Shown: positions 1 to 7,882 of the stretch, one piece after another
Layout of the letters: the number at the start of each line of letters is the position of its first letter
Numbering within the stretch: position 1 is the stretch's first letter
Assembly (NCBI GenBank): GCA_016860685.1
Contig: BOJX01000003.1
Coordinates: 1 to 64,000, forward strand
Reading direction: 5' to 3'
Length of the DNA: 64,000 nucleotides
Source: Planctomycetota bacterium
Lineage (GTDB): Bacteria > Planctomycetota > Phycisphaerae > UBA1845
Translations under genes and position numbers: made by a program
The notes under the pieces: model-generated
Told to the model about the DNA's origin: nothing
Databases searched by the model: none
What the model saw: the letters and a program-made list of their open reading frames with translations, nothing else

Positions 1-58
1 CCCTGCCCAACACTCGCCGCTCATCAGCCGTCAACGTAATCACAACCGCCACTCGCAT
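1..58 (-). CDS. Partial transposase-like N-terminus (IS630-type, running off the window edge)
   Basis: Reading leftward from an ATG at 58, the visible residues begin MRVAVVITLTADERRVLGR, which resembles the start of IS630-family transposases (short beta strand, then an 'L(S/T)xxER' helix). A purine-rich GAGG stretch lies 8 nt before this ATG; an in-frame ATG at 67 is the alternative. Only 19 residues are inside the window, so the family call is tentative. Its position fits an insertion sequence that removed the front of the recombinase fragment at 130-1083. Confidence 0.35.
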   Translation of the reverse strand, partial: MRVAVVITLTADERRVLGR

Positions 59-936
59 GACGTGCATCCTCCCCTCGAAGAGGGATACACGCCAGGTGGC
101 GATAAGATTCATTATTTCTGAAACATTACAGTAGTTGCCCACGCTTCCACCGCACGGCGCTGTCCTACATCCTCAACAACCGTTTCTACATCGGCATGGT
201 CACCTTCCGAGGGCAGACCTACCCCGGCAAGCACAAGCCCATCATCGAACTGGATGTGTTCGAGCGATGCCAGGACCTGCTCCAAGGCAAGAACCGCCGC
301 GTGCGCAACGCCAACCACTACCTGGCCGGAGGCATGTTCGTCTGCGCCCACTGCGGCTACGGAATCACCGGCGAACGCATCGTCCGCCGGATGAAGAGCG
401 GCAGAGTTCACGAGTACGTTTATTACCGCTGTGGAAACCTCGAACCCGCCCCCGACCACCCCGTGGTCCGATGGCGGCAGGACCAACTCGAGGAAGCCAT
501 CCAGCGCGACCTCGCAGCGCTGCACATCCCGCACGACGAGCGCCGCGACTGGTTCCGTCGGCATCTGGCGGCTGCCTGCGACGATCAGAACCGCCTGCGC
601 GAGGAGCGGAACCGCCAGGCCCGCAAACGCCTGACCGAACTGGACCAGATGCAGCAGCGCCTGCTGGATGGCTACCTCGGCGGCGCGATCGAAAAGGAAG
701 CGTTCACCGCCAAGACGACCGAGATGAAAGCCGAGGCCGAACGGGTGCGGCAGCAGTTGGACGGGGCGGGGACGTGCGGCGACGAGGTTGGCCAGCACGT
801 GCTGGCGCTCTTCGACTTCGCCCAGAACGCGGGCCAGGACTGGGGGGTTTCTGGGAAAGACGCCCGGCGGGCGATCCTCGGGCGCGTTTTATTGAAACGG
901 TCATTGAGCGACGTAAGTCTTGTCACGACAAAGAGA

Positions 937-966
937 AAGCCCTTCGACGTGCTCATCGAAGGGCTT
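937..966. terminator. Hairpin inside the recombinase remnant 3' end
   Basis: Perfect inverted repeat AAGCCCTTCG / CGAAGGGCTT with a 10-nt loop, followed on the minus side by TTTCTC. It is the counterpart of the hairpin at 58,730-58,759, which would terminate tRNA-Pro transcription. Both copies keep the stem perfect although the loop and flanking codons differ. Confidence 0.5.
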
Positions 967-977
967 GATCTCTCGAA

Positions 978-992
978 AAGTCGGGGTGACAG
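978..992 (+). other. Candidate left attachment site of the element
   Basis: AAGTCGGGGTGACAG matches AAGTCGGGGCGACAG at 58,771-58,785, the junction of the recombinase tail and the tRNA-Pro 3' end, with one mismatch. Similarity continues leftward through recombinase coding sequence but stops at once on the right, as expected for the edge of an older element's right end. The exact crossover cannot be read from one sequence. Confidence 0.5.
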
Positions 993-1099
993 TACGCCAG
1001 TTGAACTCTTCGTGCAAGGAATCCGGGCCTGGGAGCCTGGAATCAAGGGTCTGCTCTCCCGTGAAACCGTGAAACGCGATTGAAGGGCAAGGTGGCGAG

Positions 1100-1432
1100 T
1101 CAGTGCGTGGAAACGCTTGGCGAGCCTGGGCGGAGCCCCATCGCCAGGAACGGGCGTTCGGGCGGCTTGTCGGCTGCGGTCTTCGCCCAACGGATGGCCA
1201 AATCTGGGGGAAGCTGCTCCGGCCCCGCATGTATCGTCACCCATCGGTTAGGCTCGGCATCCAGGTCGTCGGGCAGTCGCCCCCAACTCTCGATGCGGTA
1301 TTGTGCGACTCCATCGGGTCGGGTCGCCCGAACGAGCCTCATCCCCGGCCGAATCGGATGCACGACCCGGTCAGTTTCGGGGTCGAACACGAAGTTCGCG
1401 GATCGCTCGCTTTCGGTGATGTCGTTCGGCAT
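1100..1432 (-). CDS. Hypothetical protein, 110 aa
   Basis: Not recognised. The soluble protein starts MPNDITESERSANFVFD and is rich in charged and aromatic residues (SWGRLPDDLDAE, RWVTIHAGPEQ), with no membrane segment. The start at 1432 was chosen because AGGAGC lies 6-7 nt before it, whereas the longer frame has no such signal. It is the first intact gene inside the left end of the element and is transcribed toward that end. Confidence 0.6.
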   Translation of the reverse strand: MPNDITESERSANFVFDPETDRVVHPIRPGMRLVRATRPDGVAQYRIESWGRLPDDLDAEPNRWVTIHAGPEQLPPDLAIRWAKTAADKPPERPFLAMGLRPGSPSVSTH

Positions 1433-1543
1433 GGAAGCTCCTGGCCACGGAGAATATGGATAGTGGAATGAGAGGCCAAGTGTCAATAGGACACGGACGC
1501 TGATGCGCGTCACGGCGTTTGCCGTCTATCGACATTTGTCCGG

Positions 1544-2341
1544 TCAGGAGGTAGCGACAGGGATTGGAGCTGGCAGCCGCCACCGGCCCGCGTGCCAAGC
1601 GAAGTAGACGCCCAAGCCCAGCCCGAACACGACGTGGGCGAGCATCGTCACGACCACGAACCGCGTGGTCAAGTGGATGCCGAAGAACTTGGCATACGGC
1701 GATGCGAGCAGGCAGCACTCAATGGCCACGGCCATCAGCGTTGCCCACAGGGCAGGCTTCCAAGCCTGTGCCCTTGTCGCCCCGATCGCCTCCTTCGCGC
1801 CGGCGTACATCGCGGCGAACATGACGCCGAACGTGGCGCCATTCGAGAAGTGGTAGAGCCAGCCCAATAGATGGGCCGCGGACGAATAACCCGCGCCCCA
1901 CGCGGCTCCCGGCTGTCCCGCGGCCACACCCTGCTCCATTGGCTCGCCCAAAATGAGCGCCCCAAAACGCGGGAACACCTTGAACAGCGGCATCTGTGGA
2001 ATGCCAAGCTTTCCCATGCCCCACGCATCGGAGAACACGAACGGCAGGCGGAAGATGTCGTACATGACTGCACCGAACAGTCCAGCGAGCGACCCGATCA
2101 TCACAGCCCGCCAGAGCTTCCGGTCCCCCTTTGCACGGTCAAGTACCGCGAGGGCGTACAGCGCGGCGGTCGCCGGAAGGAGGATCGCGAAGAAGAACGT
2201 TCGCATGTCGCACAGGCCGTACATCTCGCTTAGCAGACACCAAATCGACGCTGCGGAAAGCACGAAAACCAGCAACCGGCCGGGGCCTGTCCACTGGAGC
2301 AAGGCAGGAAGGCGGGATGGCGCGGACACTTGATTGTTCAT
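1544..2341 (-). CDS. Polytopic membrane protein, 265 aa
   Basis: The protein has about six hydrophobic segments (near residues 22-40, 47-66, 80-95, 145-180, 195-215 and 225-248) and no catalytic motif I can name. The middle part contains small-residue-rich stretches (GAAWGAGYSSAAHLLGWLYHFSNGATFG) that look like helix-packing regions. It is likely an inner-membrane protein of unknown function. A 70-bp hairpin repeat lies just upstream of its start, so its promoter must lie within or beyond that repeat. Confidence 0.7.
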   Translation of the reverse strand: MNNQVSAPSRLPALLQWTGPGRLLVFVLSAASIWCLLSEMYGLCDMRTFFFAILLPATAALYALAVLDRAKGDRKLWRAVMIGSLAGLFGAVMYDIFRLPFVFSDAWGMGKLGIPQMPLFKVFPRFGALILGEPMEQGVAAGQPGAAWGAGYSSAAHLLGWLYHFSNGATFGVMFAAMYAGAKEAIGATRAQAWKPALWATLMAVAIECCLLASPYAKFFGIHLTTRFVVVTMLAHVVFGLGLGVYFAWHAGRWRLPAPIPVATS

Positions 2342-2362
2342 GGCCCGGATCGTAGCGATACC

Positions 2363-2432
2363 TGCTCGTGGGGGGTAGAGGGTGAGGCTTGGAGCGGGAG
2401 AGGGGCCGCGTCTCCCGCTTCATCAACGCGGT
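2363..2432 (+). repeat. 70-bp dispersed hairpin repeat, copy 1
   Basis: Nearly identical to the copies at 3385-3454 and 19,941-20,011. The core is an inverted repeat, GGAGCGGGAGA / TCTCCCGCTTC, around GGGGCCGCG; in this copy the right arm carries a C-to-T change. It lies before the membrane-protein gene and after the TIGR02996 gene. Confidence 0.8.
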
Positions 2433-2638
2433 AAGGCTTGGCCCCGTCTGGCAGTAGGCCGGGGTAGTGCGGGGGGCACAGACTGACAGGATAGCGGTGC
2501 AGGCGAGCGCCTAGAGGAATGCCACACCCACGGCGCCCCGTAATTGTAAGAGGGCACTCCACACTCGTCAGCAAACTCCCACGGCGAAGCATGGCAGAGC
2601 GGTGGCGACATCTGGCGCGTCACCATCAGCCGCGATAG

Positions 2639-3325
2639 TCAATAGGTGTAGTCGATCGTCACCCGCGGTTCGAGGATGGCGCTCGCCAATGCGAGCACCA
2701 CGGGCGATACCCCTCCAGACAAGCCGATCTTCTCCAGTCGATCCGTCCAAGGGCTCTGAGCAAATAGGCGGATATCGTCCTCGGTGAACTCCGACGATTC
2801 CGAGAACTCATCGGCGGTTCGGGGAAACACGCGAAGTTCGTTCGTGAATCGAAGGATGGGGTGATCCAGCCAGCAAGAGATTTGGCTGGTGTGGACGAAC
2901 AGCGTGTAACGAGCCAGCGGCGATGGGACGCCGCACAGAACATCTACGTCATACTCCAAATGCTTGTCATCAAGTTCTCGTTCATAGAGCGGAAGGCCAC
3001 GCCAGTATTCTTGCCACAAACGGGGGTCTGGAAAGCGATCGCCTGGGTGCAAGCGCCCTAACAGCTCGATGGCTCTTTCCACACGCTGGGGATCGTCAAA
3101 GCCGATGTGAGCGGACTCCGGCCGAATCGTCGCCGTCTCGTCCCCCTGTTTAGCGAGTCCGAAATACGGTTCCGCACACTGAAGTCGGATGAACTCGGCA
3201 AGGTCGCGTTCTCCTCTCGCAGCAAGCCAATCCGCGTATGCGAGCCGAGGCGAATCGCTGCGCGGATCGTCATGGATCGCCTCCACTATCGCGAGTTCAT
3301 CGGCTTGAAATGGAATTGTCGGCAT
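2639..3325 (-). CDS. TIGR02996 domain-containing protein
   Basis: The N-terminal 45 residues match the TIGR02996 repeat-companion domain: a helix with 'EAIxDDPxSDxPRLAYADWLxxRG' followed by 'ExARF/FIRLQ'. This domain is typical of planctomycetes. The C-terminal two thirds (to 228 aa) has no repeat that I recognise; TIGR02996 proteins often carry leucine-rich or HEAT repeats there. The start at 3325 (MPTIPFQADELAIVEAI) places the domain right at the N-terminus; the longer frame upstream is made of the hairpin repeat and can be discarded. Function is unknown. Confidence 0.75.
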   Translation of the reverse strand: MPTIPFQADELAIVEAIHDDPRSDSPRLAYADWLAARGERDLAEFIRLQCAEPYFGLAKQGDETATIRPESAHIGFDDPQRVERAIELLGRLHPGDRFPDPRLWQEYWRGLPLYERELDDKHLEYDVDVLCGVPSPLARYTLFVHTSQISCWLDHPILRFTNELRVFPRTADEFSESSEFTEDDIRLFAQSPWTDRLEKIGLSGGVSPVVLALASAILEPRVTIDYTY

Positions 3326-3384
3326 GGCTGCACCAGTTCCCGGCCATTGCCAAAAGCGTATTCGCTGACCGTCGGTTGCGAAAC

Positions 3385-3454
3385 TGCTCGTGGGGGGTAG
3401 AGGGTGAGGCTTGGAGCGGGAGAGGGGCCGCGTCTCCCGCTCCATCAACGCGGT
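3385..3454 (+). repeat. 70-bp dispersed hairpin repeat, copy 2
   Basis: Same length and sequence as copy 1 apart from one base in the right arm. It lies 12 bp beyond the stop codon of the CBASS operon's last gene and between it and the TIGR02996 gene start, so its 11-bp stem may terminate the CBASS transcript. Confidence 0.85.
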
Positions 3455-3466
3455 TCGATGGAACGA

Positions 3467-4216
3467 TTAGCCATTGCAATCTGACCGGATGTTGGCCGCA
3501 TAGGCCAGCACGTCGATGCAGGGCACGGTCGCGATCGTCTGCAACGACGCGATGAACCGGAGAAGGAACAGAGCCAGTGAACAAGCGGATTGTTCGGCAG
3601 CGATTGCCGGAGGTTCGTTTGTCGAGTATTTGACACTGAAGACGCCGTGGCGCACGGCGCAGCCCATGTCGAGCCGACCATCGGCGGGGACCACCGCGAG
3701 CGCCTTCCGGAAAGCGTCGCCAAGAGGCGGACTCCAATCGCTTTCCAAGGTCACCAGCCCGCCCAGGATGTAGTGCGGCGGCTTGGCGGGGTACTCGCCG
3801 CCAGCGTGCTTGATCGGGAGGCTGGTGCGGTGCAAACGGCGCACACTCGCGATCTTGTCGGCCGCATACTCGATGTGGCCGGCGTTCAAGTTCTGCTTGA
3901 CTTCAAGGACCGCATAGACGCTCTCGGCTGGGACGTACAGCGCGCCCCCGAGATTGAGCACGAACGGCGAGTATTGGCGGTCGTGGATCACGATGTCCTG
4001 TTGTTGGCTGGCACCGTCCTTGGAGTCGATAACGAAGGCCCTGTTTACCCGGTAGCGCTCGGGAAGGTGCTTGCGGAGCATCTCGATCCATCTGTCCTCG
4101 GTCACCGTCCCCTTGGTTCCGGAGTGGTCGATGGTTTCGCGGGCGATGCCAAGTTCACTCTCCAACTGGCGGTGCAGCCCGCCGAAGAGTTGGTTCAGAT
4201 TCGGTGTGTCCGTCAT
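3467..4216 (-). CDS. DUF6602-type PD-(D/E)xK protein, putative CBASS effector nuclease
   Basis: 249 aa. Residues 36-108 show G36xxxE40, then D74 in QQDIVIHD, then E105-V-K107 in YAVLEVKQ; this G...E / D / ExK order is the core of restriction-like nucleases. The overall pattern matches DUF6602 proteins. It is the last gene of a CD-NTase-HORMA-AAA operon, 13 bp after the AAA stop, the place where type III CBASS systems carry NucC, itself a PD-(D/E)xK nuclease of similar size. That makes a ligand-activated DNase the most likely role, but this is inference. The start at 4216 is preceded by GGGAGA; longer starts would overlap the AAA gene by about 100 bp. Confidence 0.75.
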   Translation of the reverse strand: MTDTPNLNQLFGGLHRQLESELGIARETIDHSGTKGTVTEDRWIEMLRKHLPERYRVNRAFVIDSKDGASQQQDIVIHDRQYSPFVLNLGGALYVPAESVYAVLEVKQNLNAGHIEYAADKIASVRRLHRTSLPIKHAGGEYPAKPPHYILGGLVTLESDWSPPLGDAFRKALAVVPADGRLDMGCAVRHGVFSVKYSTNEPPAIAAEQSACSLALFLLRFIASLQTIATVPCIDVLAYAANIRSDCNG

Positions 4217-4229
4217 CGGAGTCTCCCGG

Positions 4230-5162
4230 TTACGAAGCGTGGCCATTGCCGCGGAATGGCGGCGTCGGCCTGATGGCACGTACAAGTTCGACGGCGCGTG
4301 CGCCGGTGACGGGGCGCTCGGGAAAAGCGTCAAGCACGATGGTCGGGATGAGCCGCTGGGTCAGGTCGGAGTACGTGAATCCGCAGGATTGCTCGGCCGT
4401 TTCGCCCGTGGCGTCGGCCAGAGCATCTATGTCGCGGTCAGCGACAGCGGTACCCTGAAGGCCAGCACGCAACACGGCGATGCGTTGCTGGCGGTTCGGT
4501 CGGTGAAACTCAAAGACGGCGGCCGCGCGCCGGCGGACGGCCGGGTCGATGGCGTCCAGCCGGTTCGTACACATGACGATGGCAATCGGTAGCCGCTCCG
4601 CGGCGGTCTCGTCCACGCCGCGGATGAGCGCGTTCACCCCTGCGCGGTCCTCGTGGTGCATCTGCGCGGCTTCGCGCGATTGTGCGAGCGCATCCGCCTC
4701 GTCGATCAGCAGGATGATGCCGCGGCCGGATCGTCCGTGGGCGTCGCGCGATTTGGCGACGGCGTCGCGGACCTGCCGGAACGCACCGGAGATTAGCCGG
4801 GTCATTTCGCCGACCGCCCCGTTCCCTCGGGCGTTCAGACTCAGCGCGTAGAGGTGAACCTGAACCTTCGCGCGCTTGGCTACCTCGTTGCCGAACGAAC
4901 GGGCCAGTGCCGTCTTTCCGGTGCCCACGTCACCGGCAAGGACGAAAAGTGACGGTCGGGCCGCAAAGTAGTCGAGGGCGGCGAGTTGGCCCTTGTGGTG
5001 CTTGCGGCTCCAATCGCTGAGCAGAGCGGGATCCACCAGCAACAGCGTCTCTTTGACCAATCGATCCTTGTAGTCGTCGAGTCCGACAAGCCGGTCGTAG
5101 TCGGTCTGCGCTTTGGGATCAGGAAAGTGAATGACCTGCTCGAAGAGATCAGCCGGATTCAT
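4230..5162 (-). CDS. TRIP13/Pch2-like AAA+ ATPase (CBASS Cap6-like)
   Basis: 310 aa with Walker A GDVGTGKT at 77-84, Walker B LLIDEAD at 151-157, a sensor region 'VMCTNRLDAIDPAVRRRAA' and C-terminal lid. In type III CBASS, this ATPase disassembles HORMA-CD-NTase complexes and thereby shuts off nucleotide signalling. The family call rests on the AAA motifs plus direct linkage to HORMA and CD-NTase genes. Its start codon overlaps the HORMA stop in an ATGA (5159-5162), so the two are translationally coupled. Confidence 0.85.
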   Translation of the reverse strand: MNPADLFEQVIHFPDPKAQTDYDRLVGLDDYKDRLVKETLLLVDPALLSDWSRKHHKGQLAALDYFAARPSLFVLAGDVGTGKTALARSFGNEVAKRAKVQVHLYALSLNARGNGAVGEMTRLISGAFRQVRDAVAKSRDAHGRSGRGIILLIDEADALAQSREAAQMHHEDRAGVNALIRGVDETAAERLPIAIVMCTNRLDAIDPAVRRRAAAVFEFHRPNRQQRIAVLRAGLQGTAVADRDIDALADATGETAEQSCGFTYSDLTQRLIPTIVLDAFPERPVTGARAVELVRAIRPTPPFRGNGHAS

Positions 5163-5668
5163 ACGCCGCCCCCAATCGTGGCGCGCCGCAATCCGCAGCC
5201 AACGGCGCTATAGGTCTTGTCCAGCGACCACGATCCGTTGCGGATGACCGGCTCGACACCGGACGAGCGCGCGAACGGCAAGTCGCGCTCGATGGATTTA
5301 CGCTGGCCGGGCGTAAGCAAGTCCCACTTGCTGCTGTAGGAGAGAAAGGAATACCAAGTCGCGCCGGTGATGTCAGCGCCCCTGGGGATTCGCCCCGAGC
5401 GGTCGTCGGCCGTGAGATTGCCGTACATGTCGGCGGTGTACTTGAGCGCGGCGACCCATACACCGTCACGCCGAAAGCCGTAACTGACTTCCTTGACGTA
5501 GGCGCCGGCCAGAAGCTCGGTGAGTTCCTGGAGGTAGTTCTCGATGTCTGTGTCAGAGGGCCTGCCATACGCCTGCTGCATCTGTCGGAGGTCGGCAGCG
5601 ACCTTGCCCGCGGCATACCGCGCGTGCGTGCGGGACCATGTTTCTGTTGTCGTGTACGTCTGTGTCAT
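5159..5668 (-). CDS. Bacterial HORMA-domain protein (CBASS Cap7-like)
   Basis: 169 aa, close to the usual size of bacterial HORMA-1 proteins. It opens with a long helix (TWSRTHARYAAGKVAADLRQMQQ), then a strand-rich core with 'VSYGFRRDGVWVAALKYTAD' and a C-terminal segment 'SLDKTYSAVGCGLRRATIG' that would act as the safety belt. In type III CBASS the HORMA protein binds the cyclase and switches it on when it senses a phage peptide; the AAA protein reverses this. It lies between the CD-NTase (3 bp away) and AAA gene (4-bp overlap). Confidence 0.85.
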   Translation of the reverse strand: MTQTYTTTETWSRTHARYAAGKVAADLRQMQQAYGRPSDTDIENYLQELTELLAGAYVKEVSYGFRRDGVWVAALKYTADMYGNLTADDRSGRIPRGADITGATWYSFLSYSSKWDLLTPGQRKSIERDLPFARSSGVEPVIRNGSWSLDKTYSAVGCGLRRATIGGGV

Positions 5669-5671
5669 GAA

Positions 5672-6649
5672 TCATCCCCTGAACGAAGTGCCGAGCACCA
5701 CCTGCCACATCTGCACGGCGTGCCCTTTGGTGGCCGCCGTGTGAGCTTCGTTCAGGGCGTCAAGCGCGTCCTGCGCGGCAGTCACGATCAGCCGGCGATG
5801 GTTCTCTGTGTACTGCGAAGCCACGTTGTTTTTCGGATTGACTGGATCGAAAATCTGCACGGGGTCCGGAAGCGTCGCCGGCAACTCGCTGGCCGGGTAG
5901 TGATCCTTGAAGGCAATGCGGGTTTTGAGTCCCGTATTGACGACGTAGTTGAAAAACGCCTCCATCGCCACGCGGTAGTCGGCCATGCCTTGACCCGTGT
6001 CGGCAAGATGAGCGCAAATCAGCTCCACCATGAACGACTTGAGGCGGAAGTTGGCGTCGGCACCTTTTTGCTCCGCAGCCCACCACTTGACTAGGCGGAC
6101 GACCTGAGCGAAGTGTTGCGGCTGGGCGTCCTTGCGCTTGCGAGTGAACGCGAGGTGCATCGGGATGCTGGTCAGCATCAGGCGGCCGGATTTCTTGGAC
6201 ACGAGCCAGCCCTTGTCCTGCGGATCGCCCTCGTAGAACACCGGAACGATGTCCACGTCGATGCCCGCTTCCTTGTATTTGATTTTGACCGAGTATTCCT
6301 GCGGCTCGATCTGCTCAGGCTTCATCTGGGGGTACGCCTTCCGCAGTCGTTCCGCGATCCAGTCGGCGAGCTTTCGATCGGCCTTCTTCTCGCCGTCGTA
6401 GTTGATGTAGAGCGCGACATCGACATCGCTCGATGTCTTCAGCGCGGTACCCTTTGCCAGGCTGCCGGAGAGATACGACTTGGCGATGCCGCAGTCAGGA
6501 TGGTCCTTCATCCATTTTGCGAGACGCTCGCGGAGGTCGTTCACCTTCTGGCGGCGTTCCTTCGCGATGTCCGCCGGCAGGTTGACGCGATCCTCGGCAA
6601 ACTGGCGGATGTCGGAGTGGGCGATTGGCGGTGCAATGGTCATGGTCAT
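5672..6649 (-). CDS. CD-NTase, cyclic oligonucleotide synthase of CBASS
   Basis: 325 aa. The nucleotidyltransferase signature is clear: G62-S63 in SGSLAKGT, D75-V-D77 in SSDVDVAL, and a third acidic site in AGIDVDIVPVF. These residues bind metals and the nucleotide in cGAS/DncV-like enzymes. As first gene of the operon it would make the second messenger that activates the effector encoded at 3467-4216. The class (CdnC/CdnD-like) is suggested by the HORMA and AAA neighbours, not proved by the sequence. The start at 6649 has GGAAG upstream and follows a plausible promoter; the longer GTG start at 6751 would be inside that promoter. Confidence 0.9.
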   Translation of the reverse strand: MTMTIAPPIAHSDIRQFAEDRVNLPADIAKERRQKVNDLRERLAKWMKDHPDCGIAKSYLSGSLAKGTALKTSSDVDVALYINYDGEKKADRKLADWIAERLRKAYPQMKPEQIEPQEYSVKIKYKEAGIDVDIVPVFYEGDPQDKGWLVSKKSGRLMLTSIPMHLAFTRKRKDAQPQHFAQVVRLVKWWAAEQKGADANFRLKSFMVELICAHLADTGQGMADYRVAMEAFFNYVVNTGLKTRIAFKDHYPASELPATLPDPVQIFDPVNPKNNVASQYTENHRRLIVTAAQDALDALNEAHTAATKGHAVQMWQVVLGTSFRG

Positions 6650-6756
6650 TTTCGCTCGCTTCCTGTTCTCGGTCCTGCACAGTCCGCAGCCACCTATTGT
6701 GGCCCGCGAACTCGTTGCCCCTACCCCTGGGCCTCCGGGCAGGCTCGGCACAGAAC

Positions 6757-6785
6757 AGGATAGCCACGCTTGACGTAGATGTCAA
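6757..6785 (-). promoter_or_regulatory. Promoter of the CBASS operon
   Basis: On the minus strand, TTGACA (6785-6780) is followed after 17 bp by TATCCT (6762-6757), a near-consensus sigma-70 promoter about 100 bp before the CD-NTase start. It overlaps the promoter that fires the other way toward the nucleotidyltransferase/XRE pair. Confidence 0.6.
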
Positions 6786-6804
6786 GTAGTGCTAAAGTGT
6801 CAAG
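6769..6804. promoter_or_regulatory. Divergent promoter and candidate operator, CBASS versus NTase/XRE
   Basis: On the plus strand, TTGACG (6770-6775), 17-bp spacer, TAAAGT (6793-6798). The palindrome CTTGAC-N6-GTCAAG (6769-6774/6781-6786) covers this -35 and also the -35 of the CBASS promoter; a further TGTCAAG half-site lies 18 bp on (6798-6804). Binding here would control both transcripts. The obvious candidate regulator is the XRE-type protein at 7395-7841. Confidence 0.55.
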
Positions 6805-6822
6805 GTGACGAGGACGACAACC

Positions 6823-7398
6823 ATGCCAGTGATCCCCCCATTCACGGACGACGGGCTCCTGCCGCGGGGCGATTTTGAGGTCACGTTCGAGGAGCTGCGT
6901 CAATCGGTCCTGGTCCTCGGACCTGGCGATCCGAGCGACTTTCCGACCTGGGACGCCGGATGGCGTGCGAGGCTCGTGGACAACCTGGAAGTCCTGACGC
7001 GGCAGCTCTGGCGGGTGGGAATCACGGAGGTCTTCGCCGACGGCTCGTTCGCGGAGGACAAGGACCATCCGAACGACATCGACGGCTATTTCGTCTGCGA
7101 TTTGAATCGGTTGCGGACCGGTCAACTGGAACGGGAGTTGAACCTGCTGGACCCCGACAAGGTGTGGACGTGGGACCCGGCGTCGCGCCGGCCGTACCGC
7201 GGGTATCCGAAGCGGCAGCTTCCGATGTGGCACAGGTACCGTGTGGAGCTTTACCCGCATGTGCCGGGTCTCGGAATCGGCACTGGTATCCGCGACAAAC
7301 ACGGAAACGAACTGGAGTTCCCCTCGGCGTTCCGCCAATCGCGACGCGACGGCACTCCGAGGGGCATCGTGAAACTGCGTGATGGAGGTCAACCATGA
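6823..7398 (+). CDS. DUF6932-like nucleotidyltransferase-fold protein
   Basis: 191 aa with a minimal nucleotidyltransferase motif: G74-S75 in ADGSFAED and D85-I-D87 in PNDIDGYF. These match the active-site pattern of MNT-type enzymes and DUF6932 proteins, which are often paired with antitoxin-like or HTH proteins. It overlaps the following XRE gene by 4 bp (ATGA), so the two form a unit, plausibly a toxin-antitoxin or a modifying module next to CBASS. ATG 6823 is preferred because GAGGA lies 8 nt upstream; the GTG at 6805 sits at the predicted transcription start. Confidence 0.7.
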   Translation: MPVIPPFTDDGLLPRGDFEVTFEELRQSVLVLGPGDPSDFPTWDAGWRARLVDNLEVLTRQLWRVGITEVFADGSFAEDKDHPNDIDGYFVCDLNRLRTGQLERELNLLDPDKVWTWDPASRRPYRGYPKRQLPMWHRYRVELYPHVPGLGIGTGIRDKHGNELEFPSAFRQSRRDGTPRGIVKLRDGGQP

Positions 7399-7841
7399 TT
7401 CGTAACGAGACAGAGTACCAAGAGGCCATGACTCGTCTCGCGGAAGAGCGAAACCGACTTACCGAGCATCGGGCGCGTCTGAAGCAAACGGGCCTCACGG
7501 ATGAGGAAATCAAGCGGGTCATCGATCCGATGGAGTCGTTTCACCTGCAACTCAAGGAGGAAGTCGAGAGCTACGAGCGGCTCAAGCGGCGAGAGTTCGA
7601 TGAACTCGACAACTTTCGCGGATTCGGGCACCTGCTGATCTCGCTTCGCATCGCGCAGGGCATGTCGCAGCGCGAACTCGCGAAGCGCCTCGACGTTCAC
7701 GAATCGCAGGTGTCGCGTGATGAGCGCAACGAGTACTTCGGCATCACGCTCGAACGGGCGGTGAAAGTTCTCGACGCGCTCAACGTCAGGCTACGCACTA
7801 CAGTCGAGCTTGACGCACCGCGTGAAATGGTCCCTGCATAA
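7395..7841 (+). CDS. XRE-family HTH regulator with N-terminal coiled coil
   Basis: 148 aa. The first 75 residues are a charged helical region (EYQEAMTRLAEERNRLTEHRA...). Residues about 80-135 form a Cro/C1-type helix-turn-helix (LLISLRIAQGMSQRELAKRLDVHESQVSR). It is coupled to the nucleotidyltransferase gene through an ATGA overlap and probably represses both its own promoter and the divergent CBASS promoter, which share one palindrome. It may also act as antitoxin to its partner. The regulatory role is inferred from layout. Confidence 0.75.
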   Translation: MIRNETEYQEAMTRLAEERNRLTEHRARLKQTGLTDEEIKRVIDPMESFHLQLKEEVESYERLKRREFDELDNFRGFGHLLISLRIAQGMSQRELAKRLDVHESQVSRDERNEYFGITLERAVKVLDALNVRLRTTVELDAPREMVPA

Positions 7842-7882
7842 TCAACCATCGGGCGACGTGCCCAACCAGAAAGGAAGTCGTT

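Larger units (their letters stand above)
130..1083 (+). pseudogene. Large serine recombinase, C-terminal remnant
   Basis: The frame encodes the recombinase domain, the zinc-ribbon (CAHCG, then YYRC) and the coiled-coil region, and ends with the same KPFDVLxEGLDLSKSRGD tail as the intact recombinase at 57,299-58,792. The N-terminal catalytic resolvase domain with its serine is missing, and a stop at 103-105 closes the frame upstream, so the protein cannot be active. Similarity to the intact copy starts near 139 (PRF...LxxRxYIG). This is probably the end of an older, related element that used the same attachment site, later cut by a transposon whose transposase starts at 58. The two recombinases are clearly different sequences, not a recent duplication. 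Confidence 0.85.

Noticed and set aside
2434-2638. Minus-strand frame with WEFADECGVPSYNYGAP
   Set aside because: It looked like a fragment of a real protein, but I could not match it to a family and it lacks a start signal; left unannotated.
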